From Nitrincola schmidtii (GTDB taxonomy: Bacteria > Pseudomonadota > Gammaproteobacteria > Pseudomonadales > Balneatricaceae), in the NCBI RefSeq assembly GCF_008973715.1, contig NZ_WBOL01000016.1, forward strand, positions 1-64,000: a DNA stretch of 64,000 bases. Direction: 5' to 3'. Positions 17,427-25,799 of the stretch are shown here, one piece after another (position 1 is the stretch's first letter; every line of letters begins with the position of its first letter). Both the position numbers and the translations under genes were made by a program. Below the pieces are notes generated by a model. That model worked only from the letters and a program-made list of their open reading frames with translations. It did not search any database and had not been told where the DNA came from.

Positions 17427-18251
17427 ATGCATGCTGTCAAACTGCAACCGCAAACATCCAGTCCGGCAAAACCTCATCGTCTGATGATTGGTATCGACGA
17501 TCTGTCTCTGGTATTTGATACCAATGATGGGCCTGTACACGCACTGTCACACATCAATCTGGATATTCATCAGGGGGATTTTGTGTCCTTTATCGGCCCA
17601 TCTGGCTGTGGCAAAACCACCCTGCTGCGCGTCATTGCCGATCTGGAGCAACAGACCAGTGGCACTATTCATGTTGGCGGCACCTCTCCCCAAGATGCCC
17701 GAATGAATCGCTTGTATGGCTATGTATTCCAGGCACCAGCACTGTTTCCATGGCGAACTATTGCCAGCAATTGTGCCTTGCCCATGGAAATTTCCGCACA
17801 GCCAAAATCCCATCGCCAGGCACAGATTGACAAGTATCTCAAAATGGTAGGTCTACAGGACTTCAAACACAAATTTCCCTGGCAACTCTCTGGCGGCATG
17901 CAGCAACGCGCTTCAATTGCCAGAGCCCTGTGTCTTGAACCAGAACTGCTGTTAATGGATGAACCTTTTGGTGCACTGGATGAAATCACCCGTGACCACC
18001 TGAACATGGAACTACTGAAGATCTGGAAAGCCACGGGTAAAACACTGGTTTTCGTGACCCATTCAATCCCGGAAGCCGTGCTGCTGTCCACTCATATCGT
18101 GGTGATGTCACCGCGCCCGGGACGCATCATCAAGGTGATTGAAAGCCCTTTACCACGTGACAAGACGCTGGGTCTGCGCGACAGCGAAGCCTTTCATGCA
18201 CTGGCCGCTGAAATACGTCAGGCACTGGCCAGTGACCATCAGATTGATTGA
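17427..18251 (+). CDS. ABC importer ATPase (NitT/TauT type)
   Basis: This 274-residue protein energises the importer encoded by the next three genes. The Walker A motif is GPSGCGKTT, the signature LSGGMQQR and Walker B LLLMDEPFGALDE, followed by the switch His in FVTHSIPEA. This subclass serves nitrate, sulphonate, pyrimidine-precursor and related importers. The ATG at 17427 is chosen because GAGGA lies about ten bases upstream; the open frame extends further back without such a signal. Location in the dihydropyrimidinase operon suggests a pyrimidine, dihydropyrimidine or hydantoin substrate, which is inference. Confidence 0.9.
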   Translation: MHAVKLQPQTSSPAKPHRLMIGIDDLSLVFDTNDGPVHALSHINLDIHQGDFVSFIGPSGCGKTTLLRVIADLEQQTSGTIHVGGTSPQDARMNRLYGYVFQAPALFPWRTIASNCALPMEISAQPKSHRQAQIDKYLKMVGLQDFKHKFPWQLSGGMQQRASIARALCLEPELLLMDEPFGALDEITRDHLNMELLKIWKATGKTLVFVTHSIPEAVLLSTHIVVMSPRPGRIIKVIESPLPRDKTLGLRDSEAFHALAAEIRQALASDHQID

Positions 18252-18261
18252 GAGGCAGGCA

Positions 18262-19152
18262 ATGAAACCACAGTTGAAGTCACTCACTCAAACTCAAGGC
18301 TTCGCCGTACTGACGCTGGTACTGGGTATTCTGGTGATCTGGTATATCGCAGCACTGTTGATGAATGGTAACCAAATGATCAACATGCTGGAACGCACAG
18401 GTCAAAGCTGGACTTACACTCAGGTACTGCAAGGTGCTTATAGTATTCAGCGTCCACCTTTGCCAGTTCCTCATCAGGTCGCAATGGAACTATACCAGAG
18501 TGTACTCAACCAAGCGGTCACTTCACGCCGTTCGCTGGTATATCACAGCATGATTACGCTGGAGTCCACCCTGCTTGGTTTTGCCCTAGGCTCATTATTG
18601 GGTATTTTAATCGCGGTCGGCATCGTGCATAACCGAACGCTGGATGCCAGTCTGATGCCCTGGGTGATCGCTTCACAAACAGTGCCTATTCTTGCCATTG
18701 CCCCTATTGTGGTGGTGGTACTTGGTTCCATGAATCTGACCGGCGTTCTCCCCAAAGCAATGATTTCCATGTACCTATCATTCTTTCCAGTCGTTATCGG
18801 CATGGTTAAAGGCCTGCGCTCATCCGACAAGCTACACAGCGAGTTAATGATGACCTACAACGCCAGCAGACAACAATTTTTTTGGAAGCTGCGCTGGTTC
18901 TCGGCACAACCCTATCTGTTTGCCAGCCTTAAAATTGCCATTTCAGCTGCTCTGGTCGGCGCCATCGTGGCTGAGCTGCCGACTGGTGCGCAGGGTGGTC
19001 TGGGTGCTCGCCTGCTCAGTGGTTCCTACTATGGCCAAACGGTGCAGATTTGGGCTGCTCTGGTGATGTCTGCCTTGCTTGGCTGGGCACTGATTACGCT
19101 AGTAGGTATGGCTGAACGCCTAGTGCTCCGCAGACGAGGATTAACACGATGA
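18262..19152 (+). CDS. ABC importer permease 1
   Basis: The 296-residue membrane protein has a binding-protein-dependent permease domain with about six membrane segments (first at about 15-37) and the EAA-like loop around LMMTYNASRQQFFWKLRW. The ATG has AGAGG seven bases upstream and follows the ATPase stop by 10 bp. It forms the channel with permease 2, whose start overlaps its stop. Its N-terminal region between the first two membrane segments (about 40-90) is a longer periplasmic stretch than in short family members. Confidence 0.87.
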   Translation: MKPQLKSLTQTQGFAVLTLVLGILVIWYIAALLMNGNQMINMLERTGQSWTYTQVLQGAYSIQRPPLPVPHQVAMELYQSVLNQAVTSRRSLVYHSMITLESTLLGFALGSLLGILIAVGIVHNRTLDASLMPWVIASQTVPILAIAPIVVVVLGSMNLTGVLPKAMISMYLSFFPVVIGMVKGLRSSDKLHSELMMTYNASRQQFFWKLRWFSAQPYLFASLKIAISAALVGAIVAELPTGAQGGLGARLLSGSYYGQTVQIWAALVMSALLGWALITLVGMAERLVLRRRGLTR

Positions 19153-20099
19153 ATCGACTATTTACCTCTTTAGCCGTCATCATTTTGCTGACTCAAACTT
19201 GGATCGCTTTACGCTTGCCTAAAGGTTTCTATCAAGACTCCTTTCTATTACCCGTGTTACTGATTGCACTGTTGGCAGCGGCCTATCTGATGAGCCGACT
19301 AACCCAACTGGCGGATAGAGGCAAGTTTTGGCAGCGCCCGTGTCAATTAGCTGTACCCGCACTTTTTGGGCTAATGATTCTGCTGGTCTGGGAAGCCATC
19401 GTGCGTGGTTATGATGTTCCCCTCGTACTCATGCCAGAGCCCAGCCGTGTGCTTGTCACGCTGAGCAACAACCTGCCACTGCTCTGGGCTGACTTTCAAC
19501 AGACTTATCTTAAGGCGGTACTAGCAGGTTATCTGATGGGCTGCGGCCTAGGATTTGTCACCGCCAAGCTGGTTGTACGCAGTCCCTTCCTGCAAAAAGG
19601 GCTACTGCCACTGGGTAATTTCATGGCCTCGATCCCGATTATCGGTATCGCCCCGATCATGGTGATGTGGTTTGGTTTCGATTGGCAATCCAAGGCGGCT
19701 GTCGTGGTCGTCATGACCTTCTTCCCGATGCTGATAAATACGGTCGCTGGGCTTCGCTCAGTGGATCCATTACACGCCGACTTGATGCATACCTATGCGG
19801 CAGGTAAAGGGCAAATTTTCTTTAAAAACCAACTCCCTCAAGCCATGCCCTTCATTTTTAATGCGCTAAAACTGAACTCAACGCTGGCATTGATTGGAGC
19901 CATTGTTGCCGAGTTTTTTGGCACCCCCATCGTCGGCATGGGCTTTCGCATCTCGGCACAAGTTGGACGCATGAACATGGATATGGTCTGGGCAACGATA
20001 TTCGTTGCTGCCCTAGCTGGATCTCTGAGTTACGGGGCCTTGGCCCTTTTGGAACGTAGGGTGACCTTCTGGCACCCCTCTGTAAGACGTGAACACTAA
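19149..20099 (+). CDS. ABC importer permease 2
   Basis: This 316-residue permease of the same superfamily starts within the previous gene (ATGA overlap). It has two extra N-terminal membrane segments, a periplasmic region carrying VLMPEPSRVL, and the coupling-loop sequence around DLMHTYAAGKGQIFFKNQLP. The SIPIIGIAPIMVMWFG segment is typical of NitT/TauT permeases. It acts in the inner membrane with permease 1. Confidence 0.87.
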   Translation: MNRLFTSLAVIILLTQTWIALRLPKGFYQDSFLLPVLLIALLAAAYLMSRLTQLADRGKFWQRPCQLAVPALFGLMILLVWEAIVRGYDVPLVLMPEPSRVLVTLSNNLPLLWADFQQTYLKAVLAGYLMGCGLGFVTAKLVVRSPFLQKGLLPLGNFMASIPIIGIAPIMVMWFGFDWQSKAAVVVVMTFFPMLINTVAGLRSVDPLHADLMHTYAAGKGQIFFKNQLPQAMPFIFNALKLNSTLALIGAIVAEFFGTPIVGMGFRISAQVGRMNMDMVWATIFVAALAGSLSYGALALLERRVTFWHPSVRREH

Positions 20100-20133
20100 G
20101 TTTTATCCTAACCTAGTCAAATGAGGCACAAGC

Positions 20134-21141
20134 ATGAAAAAAACGATCACCAACACCGCTGTCGGAATCGCTTTGGCAGCCGCCGCTTTTTCCGCTCAGG
20201 CAAATGATAAGCTGACTCTTCAGCTTAAATGGGTTACTCAGGCGCAGTTTGCGGGCTACTATGCCGCTCTGGATCAGGGATTCTATGAACAAGCGGGTAT
20301 TGACCTGACCATCAAGTCCGGTGGACCGGATATCGCACCTGCCCAGGTACTGGCAGGTGGTGGTGCCGATGTTGTGGTTGACTGGCTGCCGTCAGCATTA
20401 GCTACCCGTGAACGAGGCCTACCTCTGGTCAATATCGGTCAGATCTACGACCGCTCGGGCATGATGCTGACCTGCCTCAAGTCCAGTGGTATTGAAACAC
20501 CGGAGGACTTTGCTGGCAAAACACTGGGCGTGTGGTTCTCCGGAAATGAGTACCCTTTCCTCAGCTGGATGTCGAAACTGGGATACGATACCACTGGTGG
20601 GGATCAGGGTGTCACAGTACTGCGTCAGGGCTTTAACGTTGACCCCTTGTTCAATGGACAGGCTGATTGCATCTCCACCATGACCTATAACGAGTATGGT
20701 CAGGTACTGGACGGTGGCTTAACACCTGAACTGCTAACACTTTTCCCTTACGAGGATGAAGGGGTTGCCACCTTGGAAGACGGTTTGTATGTACTGGAAA
20801 GCAGCCTGGAAGACCCCGCCAAAGTAGATTCGCTGGCGCGTTTCCTGAAAGCGACCGTACAGGGCTGGGAATGGGCACGTGATAATCCAGAAGCCGCAGC
20901 AAACATTGTACTGGAGTATGATGATTCAGGTGCTCAAACCGAAGCACATCAGGTACGCATGATGACCGAGGTCGCGCAACTGCTGAGCAGCGGCGAGCAA
21001 GGTATTGGCTATCTTGATCCGGCAGCATTTGATCGCACTGTAGAGGTACTTCTGGGCAGCGATTCGTCTCCAGTCATTACTCAGGTACCAGAAGGCGCCT
21101 ACACGCACACTGTGTTTGACGCCATGAAGGCTCTCAATTAA
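20134..21141 (+). CDS. ABC importer substrate-binding protein (NMT1/THI5-like)
   Basis: The 335-residue periplasmic protein has a signal peptide (cleavage after SAQA, about 23) and an NMT1/THI5-like fold: LQLKWVTQAQFAGYYAA, then GFYEQAGIDLTI and PDIAPAQVLAGGGADV. Proteins of this type bind pyrimidine precursors of thiamine, riboflavin and related small rings. With the pyrimidine catabolic genes, a pyrimidine or its reduced form is the likely ligand here. It is last in the operon and is followed by a strong hairpin. Confidence 0.85.
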   Translation: MKKTITNTAVGIALAAAAFSAQANDKLTLQLKWVTQAQFAGYYAALDQGFYEQAGIDLTIKSGGPDIAPAQVLAGGGADVVVDWLPSALATRERGLPLVNIGQIYDRSGMMLTCLKSSGIETPEDFAGKTLGVWFSGNEYPFLSWMSKLGYDTTGGDQGVTVLRQGFNVDPLFNGQADCISTMTYNEYGQVLDGGLTPELLTLFPYEDEGVATLEDGLYVLESSLEDPAKVDSLARFLKATVQGWEWARDNPEAAANIVLEYDDSGAQTEAHQVRMMTEVAQLLSSGEQGIGYLDPAAFDRTVEVLLGSDSSPVITQVPEGAYTHTVFDAMKALN

Positions 21142-21486
21142 CTCGCCACAACAATCATCCGAACCGCGTCCAGATTCAACCCCACCCCCTGCAGCACCAG
21201 CTGCAGGGGGTGGGTATTCGAACGATTTCATTAGTTCGCCTAACCCCCTCTAAAGGTTTACCTGTATCTGTTGTACCCAACATGTGATCATGTCACATAT
21301 TCATTTTGTAGTTATTGATCGTTACACAGATCTCGCTAGCTGATTTAGCGACTTATGCCGAGCATACCGCTTAGATTAAGCATTTAAGGGACTAGTAGCA
21401 AAAGTGTTATTCACCCAGCAAATATATTCCGTGTGGGATTAAACTTGAGTTGACGCTAGGATTGTCAATCATCAGTGGCACTATAT
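21142..21486. other. Intergenic stretch after the importer operon
   Basis: These 345 bp hold the strong hairpin at 21181-21214. An inverted repeat ATGTGATCATGTCACAT at 21282-21298 looks like a CRP site but has a 5-bp rather than 6-bp centre. No coding frame is convincing. Base composition drops back to the AT-richer level of the window here. Confidence 0.5.
21181..21214 (+). terminator. Strong hairpin terminator of the importer operon
   Basis: CCCACCCCCTGCAGC (21181-21195) pairs perfectly over 15 bp with 21200-21214 around a four-base loop ACCA. The following TATTCG is not a T-run, so it may work as a strong structural or bidirectional barrier. Confidence 0.7.
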
Positions 21487-22815
21487 TTAGGTGTGCCAAA
21501 GATTCGTCTGATTTCGACCATCACGTTTTGCTTGATAGAGAGCCTGATCTGAACGAGAAATAAGCTCACTTGAATTAACTGGATGCGCTGCTGTACTGAA
21601 ACTAATCCCAATACTGGTTGAAATGCTTATCGTTAAGTTATCAAAACGAAAATCTTCAAACATTACAGCTTGACGCAAGCGTTCAGCAATCTCAAACGAT
21701 TTTTCTTTGCTAGCACCTCTTAATATAATAATGAATTCTTCACCACCATATCGACCTAGGTGATCGTTTTGTCGTAATTCTTTCTGAATAACTTTCACAA
21801 AATGCTGTAACACATTGTCACCCGCATCGTGTCCATACTGATCATTAATTTTTTTGAAATTATCAATATCCAACATCAATAAGGCAATATTGGACTCAGA
21901 TGATGGATCTGTTTTTTGAAGGGCTAACAGCTTTTCTAAATGCTTCAAAATCCAGCGCCTATTTTTCGCACGAGTTAGTTCATCATGATGCGCGAGATAG
22001 TTAAGTTGTTTTTGTGATGCTCGACGACTTTCAATCTCTTGATTAAGACTGGCTGTGCGTTCAACAATGATTTCCTCACGCTTGCTACGTTCTTGATGCA
22101 ATGTAATGGTAATGCGGCGCAGACCATAAATGGATAAGATTCCAGTGAGTGTCAATGCTATGAATGCGATCATATGAGTTATGCGGCTTTGATGATGCAG
22201 CTCATTGGTCATCACCATCACATCCTCAACTGGAAAAGATACACTAAGAGCTCCTCGAAAATCTCCGACTTGATATCCAGTATGACATTCCTGACAAGAC
22301 GGTTCGACATACAGCGGTGCTAGATATCGGAAGCGTTCGTTATCAATTTGAACGAACTCAGCCTGTCGAGTCTGCTTGACTATTTCCATAGCCTCCGTTT
22401 CCCAATCATCGGCTTCATTATCAGGATTAATCAGTCGATCACTGGTTAGACGAACTTCTAGATTACTACCAGCGAGAATATTACTTATTTGTCGGGTCAT
22501 ATAGGCTGGATTGATCTTTGTCAACATTACACCTTCTGGAGATGTAATCGTAATTTCTGATGTTTCTAAATAGGGATTTTCTGGTGTTTCTTGAGTCAGT
22601 GGAGCGTAAACTCCACCATGAAGCGAATTCCAGTGCCGCATGGTTTGCACCAAATTAAAGGCGACTTCGCCACGTTGGCGAGCCATTTCGTAGGATGCGT
22701 CATTCAATGTAAGCATGTTGAAAAAGAATATGATCCCAATCACACCCGCCCATAAAGGAATAGGTATCAGAAAACTCCATCGTGAGTGGATCATCTTAAT
22801 AAATTTCTGACGCAC
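21487..22815 (-). CDS. Membrane diguanylate cyclase with haem-type sensor (DUF3365)
   Basis: The 442-residue protein has an N-terminal membrane segment (about 14-35), a periplasmic domain to about 205, a second membrane segment (about 210-230), a short coiled stretch and a GGDEF domain with YGGEEF and an RQND inhibitory site. The periplasmic part matches the DUF3365/Tll0287-like pattern (ARQRGEVAFNLVQTMRHWN, HGGVYAP, NPAYMTRQ) and has a CQECH c-type haem-binding motif (about 175-179). It probably couples a redox, gas or haem signal to cyclic di-GMP synthesis; the signal is inference. Confidence 0.88.
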   Translation of the reverse strand: MRQKFIKMIHSRWSFLIPIPLWAGVIGIIFFFNMLTLNDASYEMARQRGEVAFNLVQTMRHWNSLHGGVYAPLTQETPENPYLETSEITITSPEGVMLTKINPAYMTRQISNILAGSNLEVRLTSDRLINPDNEADDWETEAMEIVKQTRQAEFVQIDNERFRYLAPLYVEPSCQECHTGYQVGDFRGALSVSFPVEDVMVMTNELHHQSRITHMIAFIALTLTGILSIYGLRRITITLHQERSKREEIIVERTASLNQEIESRRASQKQLNYLAHHDELTRAKNRRWILKHLEKLLALQKTDPSSESNIALLMLDIDNFKKINDQYGHDAGDNVLQHFVKVIQKELRQNDHLGRYGGEEFIIILRGASKEKSFEIAERLRQAVMFEDFRFDNLTISISTSIGISFSTAAHPVNSSELISRSDQALYQAKRDGRNQTNLWHT

Positions 22816-22943
22816 TGTTTAATATACCCGCTTTTACTAGGTCAAACTAAATTCAAAACCTTGAGTCATTTAACAGACACGCACAAGTTTCGGTATCAAT
22901 GTACCATCGTTTGTTGAGTGATTGAACATGTTCCGGGTGCATT

Positions 22944-22964
22944 CTCGCGTGCTTTAGCTGCGAG
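22944..22964. repeat. IS left-end hairpin
   Basis: CTCGC (22944-22948) pairs with GCGAG (22960-22964), with GC/GC closing a TTTA loop and a small internal loop between. It lies just outside the tnpA 3' end. Confidence 0.55.
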
Positions 22965-22975
22965 TCAAGCCCGGT

Positions 22976-22992
22976 GTAAAGCGCAGCTTTAC
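22976..22992. terminator. Hairpin at the tnpA stop codon
   Basis: GTAAAGC (22976-22982) and GCTTTAC (22986-22992) form a perfect 7-bp stem with a three-base loop across the end of tnpA. It may be part of the left end or a terminator. Confidence 0.4.
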
Positions 22993-23444
22993 TTACCCTT
23001 ACCGGCAATCGCCTTACTTTGTTTAACAGCCTTCTCTGATGGAGGCTTTCTTTGATTCTTAATGTAAGCTGCTACCACCTCAGGGCTTCCGCCGCCACAA
23101 GATACTACACAGTAGCTAGGTGACCAGAATGCTTTTCCCCACAGTTTAGTCTTTACCTGTTCCCAGAATTGGCGACGCAGGACGTAGCTGGACTTACCTT
23201 TCAGCTTACCAACCAGATTAGACACGGCCAGCTTAGGGTGAACCTGCACCATCAGGTATACGTGATCATCCTCGAAACTGTATTCCATAAGCTCGCAGTC
23301 CATCTGAGCGCAAGTCTCTGTAAACACTGTACGCAGCACTTCCCCCATTTCCAGACTAAACACGTCTCTGCGGTATTTCGTAACAAAGACCAGATGTACC
23401 TGATTCTTATAAATACAGCTTCTGCCTGTTCTCCATTCGTACAT
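22989..23444 (-). CDS. tnpA: IS200/IS605 transposase TnpA with altered HUH motif
   Basis: This 151-residue protein is a Y1 single-strand transposase: it opens with a region ending in LVFVTKYRRDVF, has the Y1 active-site helix AAYIKNQ, and WSPSYCVVSCGG before it. The metal-binding HUH motif, usually HVH, reads DDHVYLMV: the second His is Tyr (codon TAC instead of CAC, one transition away). That should impair metal binding, so this copy may be inactive. The C-terminus is basic. Confidence 0.88.
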   Translation of the reverse strand: MYEWRTGRSCIYKNQVHLVFVTKYRRDVFSLEMGEVLRTVFTETCAQMDCELMEYSFEDDHVYLMVQVHPKLAVSNLVGKLKGKSSYVLRRQFWEQVKTKLWGKAFWSPSYCVVSCGGGSPEVVAAYIKNQRKPPSEKAVKQSKAIAGKGK

Positions 23445-23517
23445 ATAAACCTCATGGTTGACATTATTTTACTACCAGTCTACTGTTGATGTTATCTTTG
23501 TACAAGAGGTCAAATCA

Positions 23518-24870
23518 GTGGCTATACGTGGATTTTGCATCAGTATCTCGGAGCGGTTACGTAGCAACCAAGCGACAACCTTCGCTCAGTGGATCGGTGC
23601 GTCCAACGTCATGCGTAATCAGAAGATAGGTGAGTACAGGGAACTTCTAGCGGATGGCAAAGGCTCCGAGATTGCTCAGGGCTACAGCCACATCAAAAAG
23701 TTACAGGGACTGGAGTTCCTTCGCGAAGTGCCGGTGCAATTACTGCGTAACGCCGCTAGTGCAGCCTTCAGTGACGCTGAGGCAGCGCGGGCTGGCCTGC
23801 GTAAGTTTCCGAAAATGAAGGGCCGTCATAAGAAACGCAGCGTCCTACTGACACGCGAGCTATTCATCATTGAACCGCTGGGCGAGCACGGTAGCCTCTT
23901 GACTATCTTTGATAACGCTACGAAAAAGCGGCAGAAGCTCTTTTCTGTGAAGCTACCCTACATCCCAGAACAGTTGGCCAAACAGTTCCGTATCAGTCGG
24001 CAGGGAGCCAAGTTTTATTTGTCTGGGTCTTATGATGACGGGGTGGTGAATACCAGCAACGAAGCGCTGCTGAGAAGCTATGCACACTTGAGTGACGAAG
24101 AGTTGTTGTGCCATGTCACGGGTATAGATCGTGGCGTTGTACGCCCGATCCAGACCAGTGATGGTCTGACTATCACCTACAGTCCTGAAGAAGCTGAAAG
24201 TCTCCGCAGGCAAGTCAAGAAGAAGGCGCACTATCAGCGTATTCTGGCACGTAAGAAGCGCCTTAATGGTAACAAAAATAGGCATAAGTGTGAGACTGCC
24301 AAACAGCGTAAATTGGCGGCTAAAATTGCTAAAACAGACGCCAAGATGGCAGACGTACGCAAGGGCTTTGCGCACCGTGCCTCTAAGCAGGTAGTGATCG
24401 CGGCCAAGCCGATTATCGGTCTCGAAGACTTGAACCTTAAGGGTATGACTAAACGTGCCAAGCCAAAACAGGAAGGGCGGAGGTTTGTAAAGAACAACGC
24501 CCATGCGAAAAGTGGGCTAAACCGCAGCCTGCTTAACGTCGCGCTGGGACGGCTAGGCGACTTTATCAAATACAAAGCTGTAGACTATGGTAAGGCTACA
24601 GTAGAGGTTTGGGCTGCTCATAGCTCAATGACCCACCATGTCTGTGGTAGTCGTGACACTGCGCGTCCTGATCAGGCAACGCTCATGTGTCACCACTGTG
24701 GCGTTGTAGAGAACGCGGATGAAAACGCGGCAAAGGTTGTCGCCCAGCGGACGGTAACTTACATCAAAGAGAGTGCGTTTGCTGATCAGGCAAAGTCTCG
24801 TAAGACCATCACTAGGCGTAAGAAAAAGGTGGCTGACCCACCACTGGTGTGTGAACTGGCATCAGTATAA
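23518..24870 (+). CDS. tnpB: TnpB, RNA-guided nuclease of IS605 type
   Basis: The 450-residue protein is an IS605 OrfB/TnpB, the ancestor-type of Cas12 nucleases that cuts DNA guided by an RNA from the element's right end. RuvC residues are present: GIDRG (Asp), IIGLEDLNLKG (Glu) and NADENAA (Asp). The zinc-ribbon reads THHVCG and CHHCG, so the first Cys of the usual CxxC pair is His. GTG at 23518 is chosen because GAGG lies eight bases upstream; the frame opens at 23458. The tnpA mutation does not affect it. Confidence 0.85.
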   Translation: MAIRGFCISISERLRSNQATTFAQWIGASNVMRNQKIGEYRELLADGKGSEIAQGYSHIKKLQGLEFLREVPVQLLRNAASAAFSDAEAARAGLRKFPKMKGRHKKRSVLLTRELFIIEPLGEHGSLLTIFDNATKKRQKLFSVKLPYIPEQLAKQFRISRQGAKFYLSGSYDDGVVNTSNEALLRSYAHLSDEELLCHVTGIDRGVVRPIQTSDGLTITYSPEEAESLRRQVKKKAHYQRILARKKRLNGNKNRHKCETAKQRKLAAKIAKTDAKMADVRKGFAHRASKQVVIAAKPIIGLEDLNLKGMTKRAKPKQEGRRFVKNNAHAKSGLNRSLLNVALGRLGDFIKYKAVDYGKATVEVWAAHSSMTHHVCGSRDTARPDQATLMCHHCGVVENADENAAKVVAQRTVTYIKESAFADQAKSRKTITRRKKKVADPPLVCELASV

Positions 24871-25045
24871 AAATCAGGAAAGACTGGGACCGTCTGTATA
24901 CAGGCTCCCCTGACTAACACGGTTAGTCGGCTGGAATAAGACCATCAACAGATGGCAGGTCCTGCTAATGCTTTCTTACAACAATGGACTTGGGGGTCGC
25001 CCTTGGTCTTGGAAACCCGATAGCTTTAGCTACGGGTAGTTCATA
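24780..25045 (+). ncRNA. Possible TnpB guide RNA (omega RNA) region
   Basis: In IS605 elements the guide RNA spans the tnpB 3' end and the right end. Here the stretch after the stop is rich in pairing segments (GACTAACACGGTTAGTC at 24912-24928 is a clear hairpin) and ends in the right-end hairpin. The guide itself would be the sequence right after the element. This is inference from the family; no RNA boundary can be read from sequence alone. Confidence 0.35.
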
Positions 25046-25198
25046 TTCCACATAAGGATAAAAATGCTCATTGCATCGAAACAGCACTGATCGAACAAGA
25101 TATGGCAGTGTCCGTAAATCAAGTTCAATGCGATTTTGTACATTCGATAATTATGATACAGATAAAGTGACGCTAACAATCTATCTTTTGTGCCTACC
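24871..25198. other. IS right end and flank
   Basis: Up to about 25045 this is the IS right end. The rest, to the parvulin gene, is ordinary AT-rich intergenic DNA without a frame I would call. Confidence 0.5.
25015..25037. repeat. IS right-end hairpin
   Basis: ACCCG-A-TAGC and GCTA-CGGGT pair around a TTTA loop, with the A at 25020 bulged. A bulged base in the end hairpin is typical of TnpA recognition sites. Confidence 0.65.
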
Positions 25199-25477
25199 CT
25201 ATTTTCGATACAAAATTTTGATCAAATGGTAACCAAACTGAGTTTTTACAGGGCCATGGACCTTATACAAGGGTTTGGTAAAAACGACTTGATCAAAGGG
25301 TTTGACCATTTGGCCTTTTCGAAACTCGCCTAAGTCCCCTCCTCGCTTTCCTGAAGGGCAGATAGAATGTTTCTTTGCTAAAGCTGAAAAGTCGGCTCCT
25401 TTGGCTAACTTTTCTTTCAGCTTTTGAGCTTCTTCTTCGGTTTTTACTAAGATATGAACGGCACTCGCTATTGCCAT
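25199..25477 (-). CDS. Single-domain parvulin prolyl isomerase
   Basis: This 92-residue cytoplasmic protein is a PpiC/Par10-type peptidyl-prolyl cis-trans isomerase: [13 protein letters not shown] at the start, [23 protein letters not shown] in the middle (two segments of the fold), and [14 protein letters not shown] at the end. The active-site pair of His residues (in HILV and GYHLI) and the Cys in CPSG are kept. The ATG at 25477 has GAGGTG close upstream; the TTG three bases earlier is rejected. A second, closely related gene lies at 30300-30581. Confidence 0.9.
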   Translation of the reverse strand: MAIASAVHILVKTEEEAQKLKEKLAKGADFSALAKKHSICPSGKRGGDLGEFRKGQMVKPFDQVVFTKPLYKVHGPVKTQFGYHLIKILYRK

Positions 25478-25799
25478 CAATTCACCTCAACTTCAAAGGG
25501 GCTTTATGTAAGATGACTTTACGTCAAACTGAACTATTTTACACACAGTTCATCAACCCCAGGTATCTTTGCTGTTCAAGTGCGGAGAGTTAAATTGGCA
25601 ACTGCGCATTCACGCTGTCGCAGAGACTTGCCAGAATAAAGAACGAGCACGTTTGAATCAACTCAATAACCTGCTGCATGTTGAAGAGGAATTTGTGTCG
25701 GGTGATGCTATTTGAATTGTCTAAGAACTGCATTTCTCACAAATCCAATTCATAATCTGATTCGTAAAACGTCGGAAAAATTAAAGATAGGTATATCTC
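25478..25799. other. Intergenic stretch with a possible gene remnant
   Basis: The frame 25578-25715 is open for 45 codons (KCGELNWQLR at its start, EEFVSGDAI at its end) and reads like the C-terminus of a protein, but no start or preceding body is present. I do not recognise it. The rest is AT-rich and contains the promoter region of the REC-BLUF gene. Confidence 0.35.

Larger units (their letters stand above)
22930..25045. mobile_element. IS200/IS605 family insertion sequence
   Basis: Divergent tnpA (minus) and tnpB (plus) genes are bracketed by imperfect hairpins, as in IS605-type elements. The left side has a hairpin at 22944-22964 with a TTTA loop; the right side has one at 25015-25037, also with a TTTA loop and one bulged A. 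Such structured ends are what the single-strand transposase recognises. These elements make no target duplication, so the exact boundaries given are estimates. Confidence 0.8.

Noticed and set aside
21282-21298. CRP-like site ATGTGATCATGTCACAT
   Set aside because: The half sites TGTGA and TCACA are 5 bp apart instead of 6, and no promoter was evident beside it.
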